64,000 nt of DNA from Promethearchaeota archaeon (GTDB lineage: Archaea; Asgardarchaeota; Lokiarchaeia; Sigyniarchaeales; SOKP01): assembly GCA_019058365.1 (NCBI GenBank), contig JAHPZE010000005.1:124001-188000 (forward strand), written 5' to 3'. The position numbers and the translations under genes were made by a program. Below the pieces are notes generated by a model. It was given only the letters and a program-made list of their open reading frames with translations. It searched no databases and was not told the origin of the DNA. This document shows positions 63,950 through 64,000 of this stretch, in pieces. Every line of letters begins with the position of its first letter. Within the stretch, counting starts at the first letter, position 1.

Positions 63950-64000
63950 CTTTATCAAATCTAATAAGTAATTATATAATATATAAATGCTATGATTGGT

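Noticed and set aside
1..64000. CRISPR array or insertion sequence
   Set aside because: No regularly spaced short repeats with unique spacers and no transposase or terminal inverted repeats were seen; the only long non-coding repeat is the 60-bp pair.

Overview
The window is an AT-rich stretch that reads as an Asgard archaeon, most likely of the Lokiarchaeia type. The archaeal base is shown by ribosomal proteins uS15 and eS1, an archaeal-type phosphoglycerate kinase, a tRNA-Gly with a bulge-helix-bulge intron and short histone-fold proteins. The Asgard signal comes from an ESCRT-III (Vps2/24/46-like) protein, a Ras/Rab-like small GTPase and two longin/roadblock-like proteins. The taxon is inferred from gene content only.

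Layout. 0-5.4 kb: three tandem alpha/beta hydrolases (the first cut by the window edge), then a large surface protein built of an exact 273/282-nt alternating repeat. 5.4-17.3 kb: lipid, acyl and C1 metabolism, with two MFS transporters, a hexapeptide-repeat membrane protein, an AMP-forming acyl-CoA ligase, a PIG-L-type deacetylase, an MttB-family methyltransferase without pyrrolysine, an ADP-forming acyl-CoA synthetase alpha-type protein and three tandem glycerophosphodiesterase paralogues. 17.7-19.8 kb: small zinc-ribbon, SCP2-like and coiled proteins, and an RNase III, which is uncommon in Archaea.

20.0-36.0 kb is the most striking block: a five-gene co-directional operon of a LolD/MacB-type ABC ATPase with unusual N- and C-terminal extensions, two ~1000-residue FtsX/MacB permeases, a ~1300-residue membrane-anchored beta-rich surface protein, and a ~1600-residue subtilisin-like protease whose single membrane span leads to a cytoplasmic pair of zinc ribbons. 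I read it as a candidate envelope machine in which ABC/FtsX mechanics may control or move an anchored protease and its partner.

36-48 kb: XTP pyrophosphatase, uS15-eS1, an acyl-CoA dehydrogenase-like protein, a decayed sugar nucleotidyltransferase, sirtuin, radical-SAM protein, rubrerythrin, longin-like proteins, and a GHMP kinase next to a GH2 glycosidase with a C-terminal membrane anchor. 48.4-54.1 kb: a short histone and a nickel-themed neighbourhood (NikR with a histidine-rich insertion, an alkaline-phosphatase-like protein, LarC and LarB). 54-64 kb: PGK, tRNA-Val, a MNT/HEPN pair with a frameshifted HEPN, a 60-bp direct repeat that copies the HEPN 3' end beside a decayed URO-D-type methyltransferase, small zinc proteins, a metallo-beta-lactamase-fold protein, tRNA-Gly, a PfkB kinase, the small GTPase and ESCRT-III. 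No CRISPR array, rRNA or insertion sequence was recognised.
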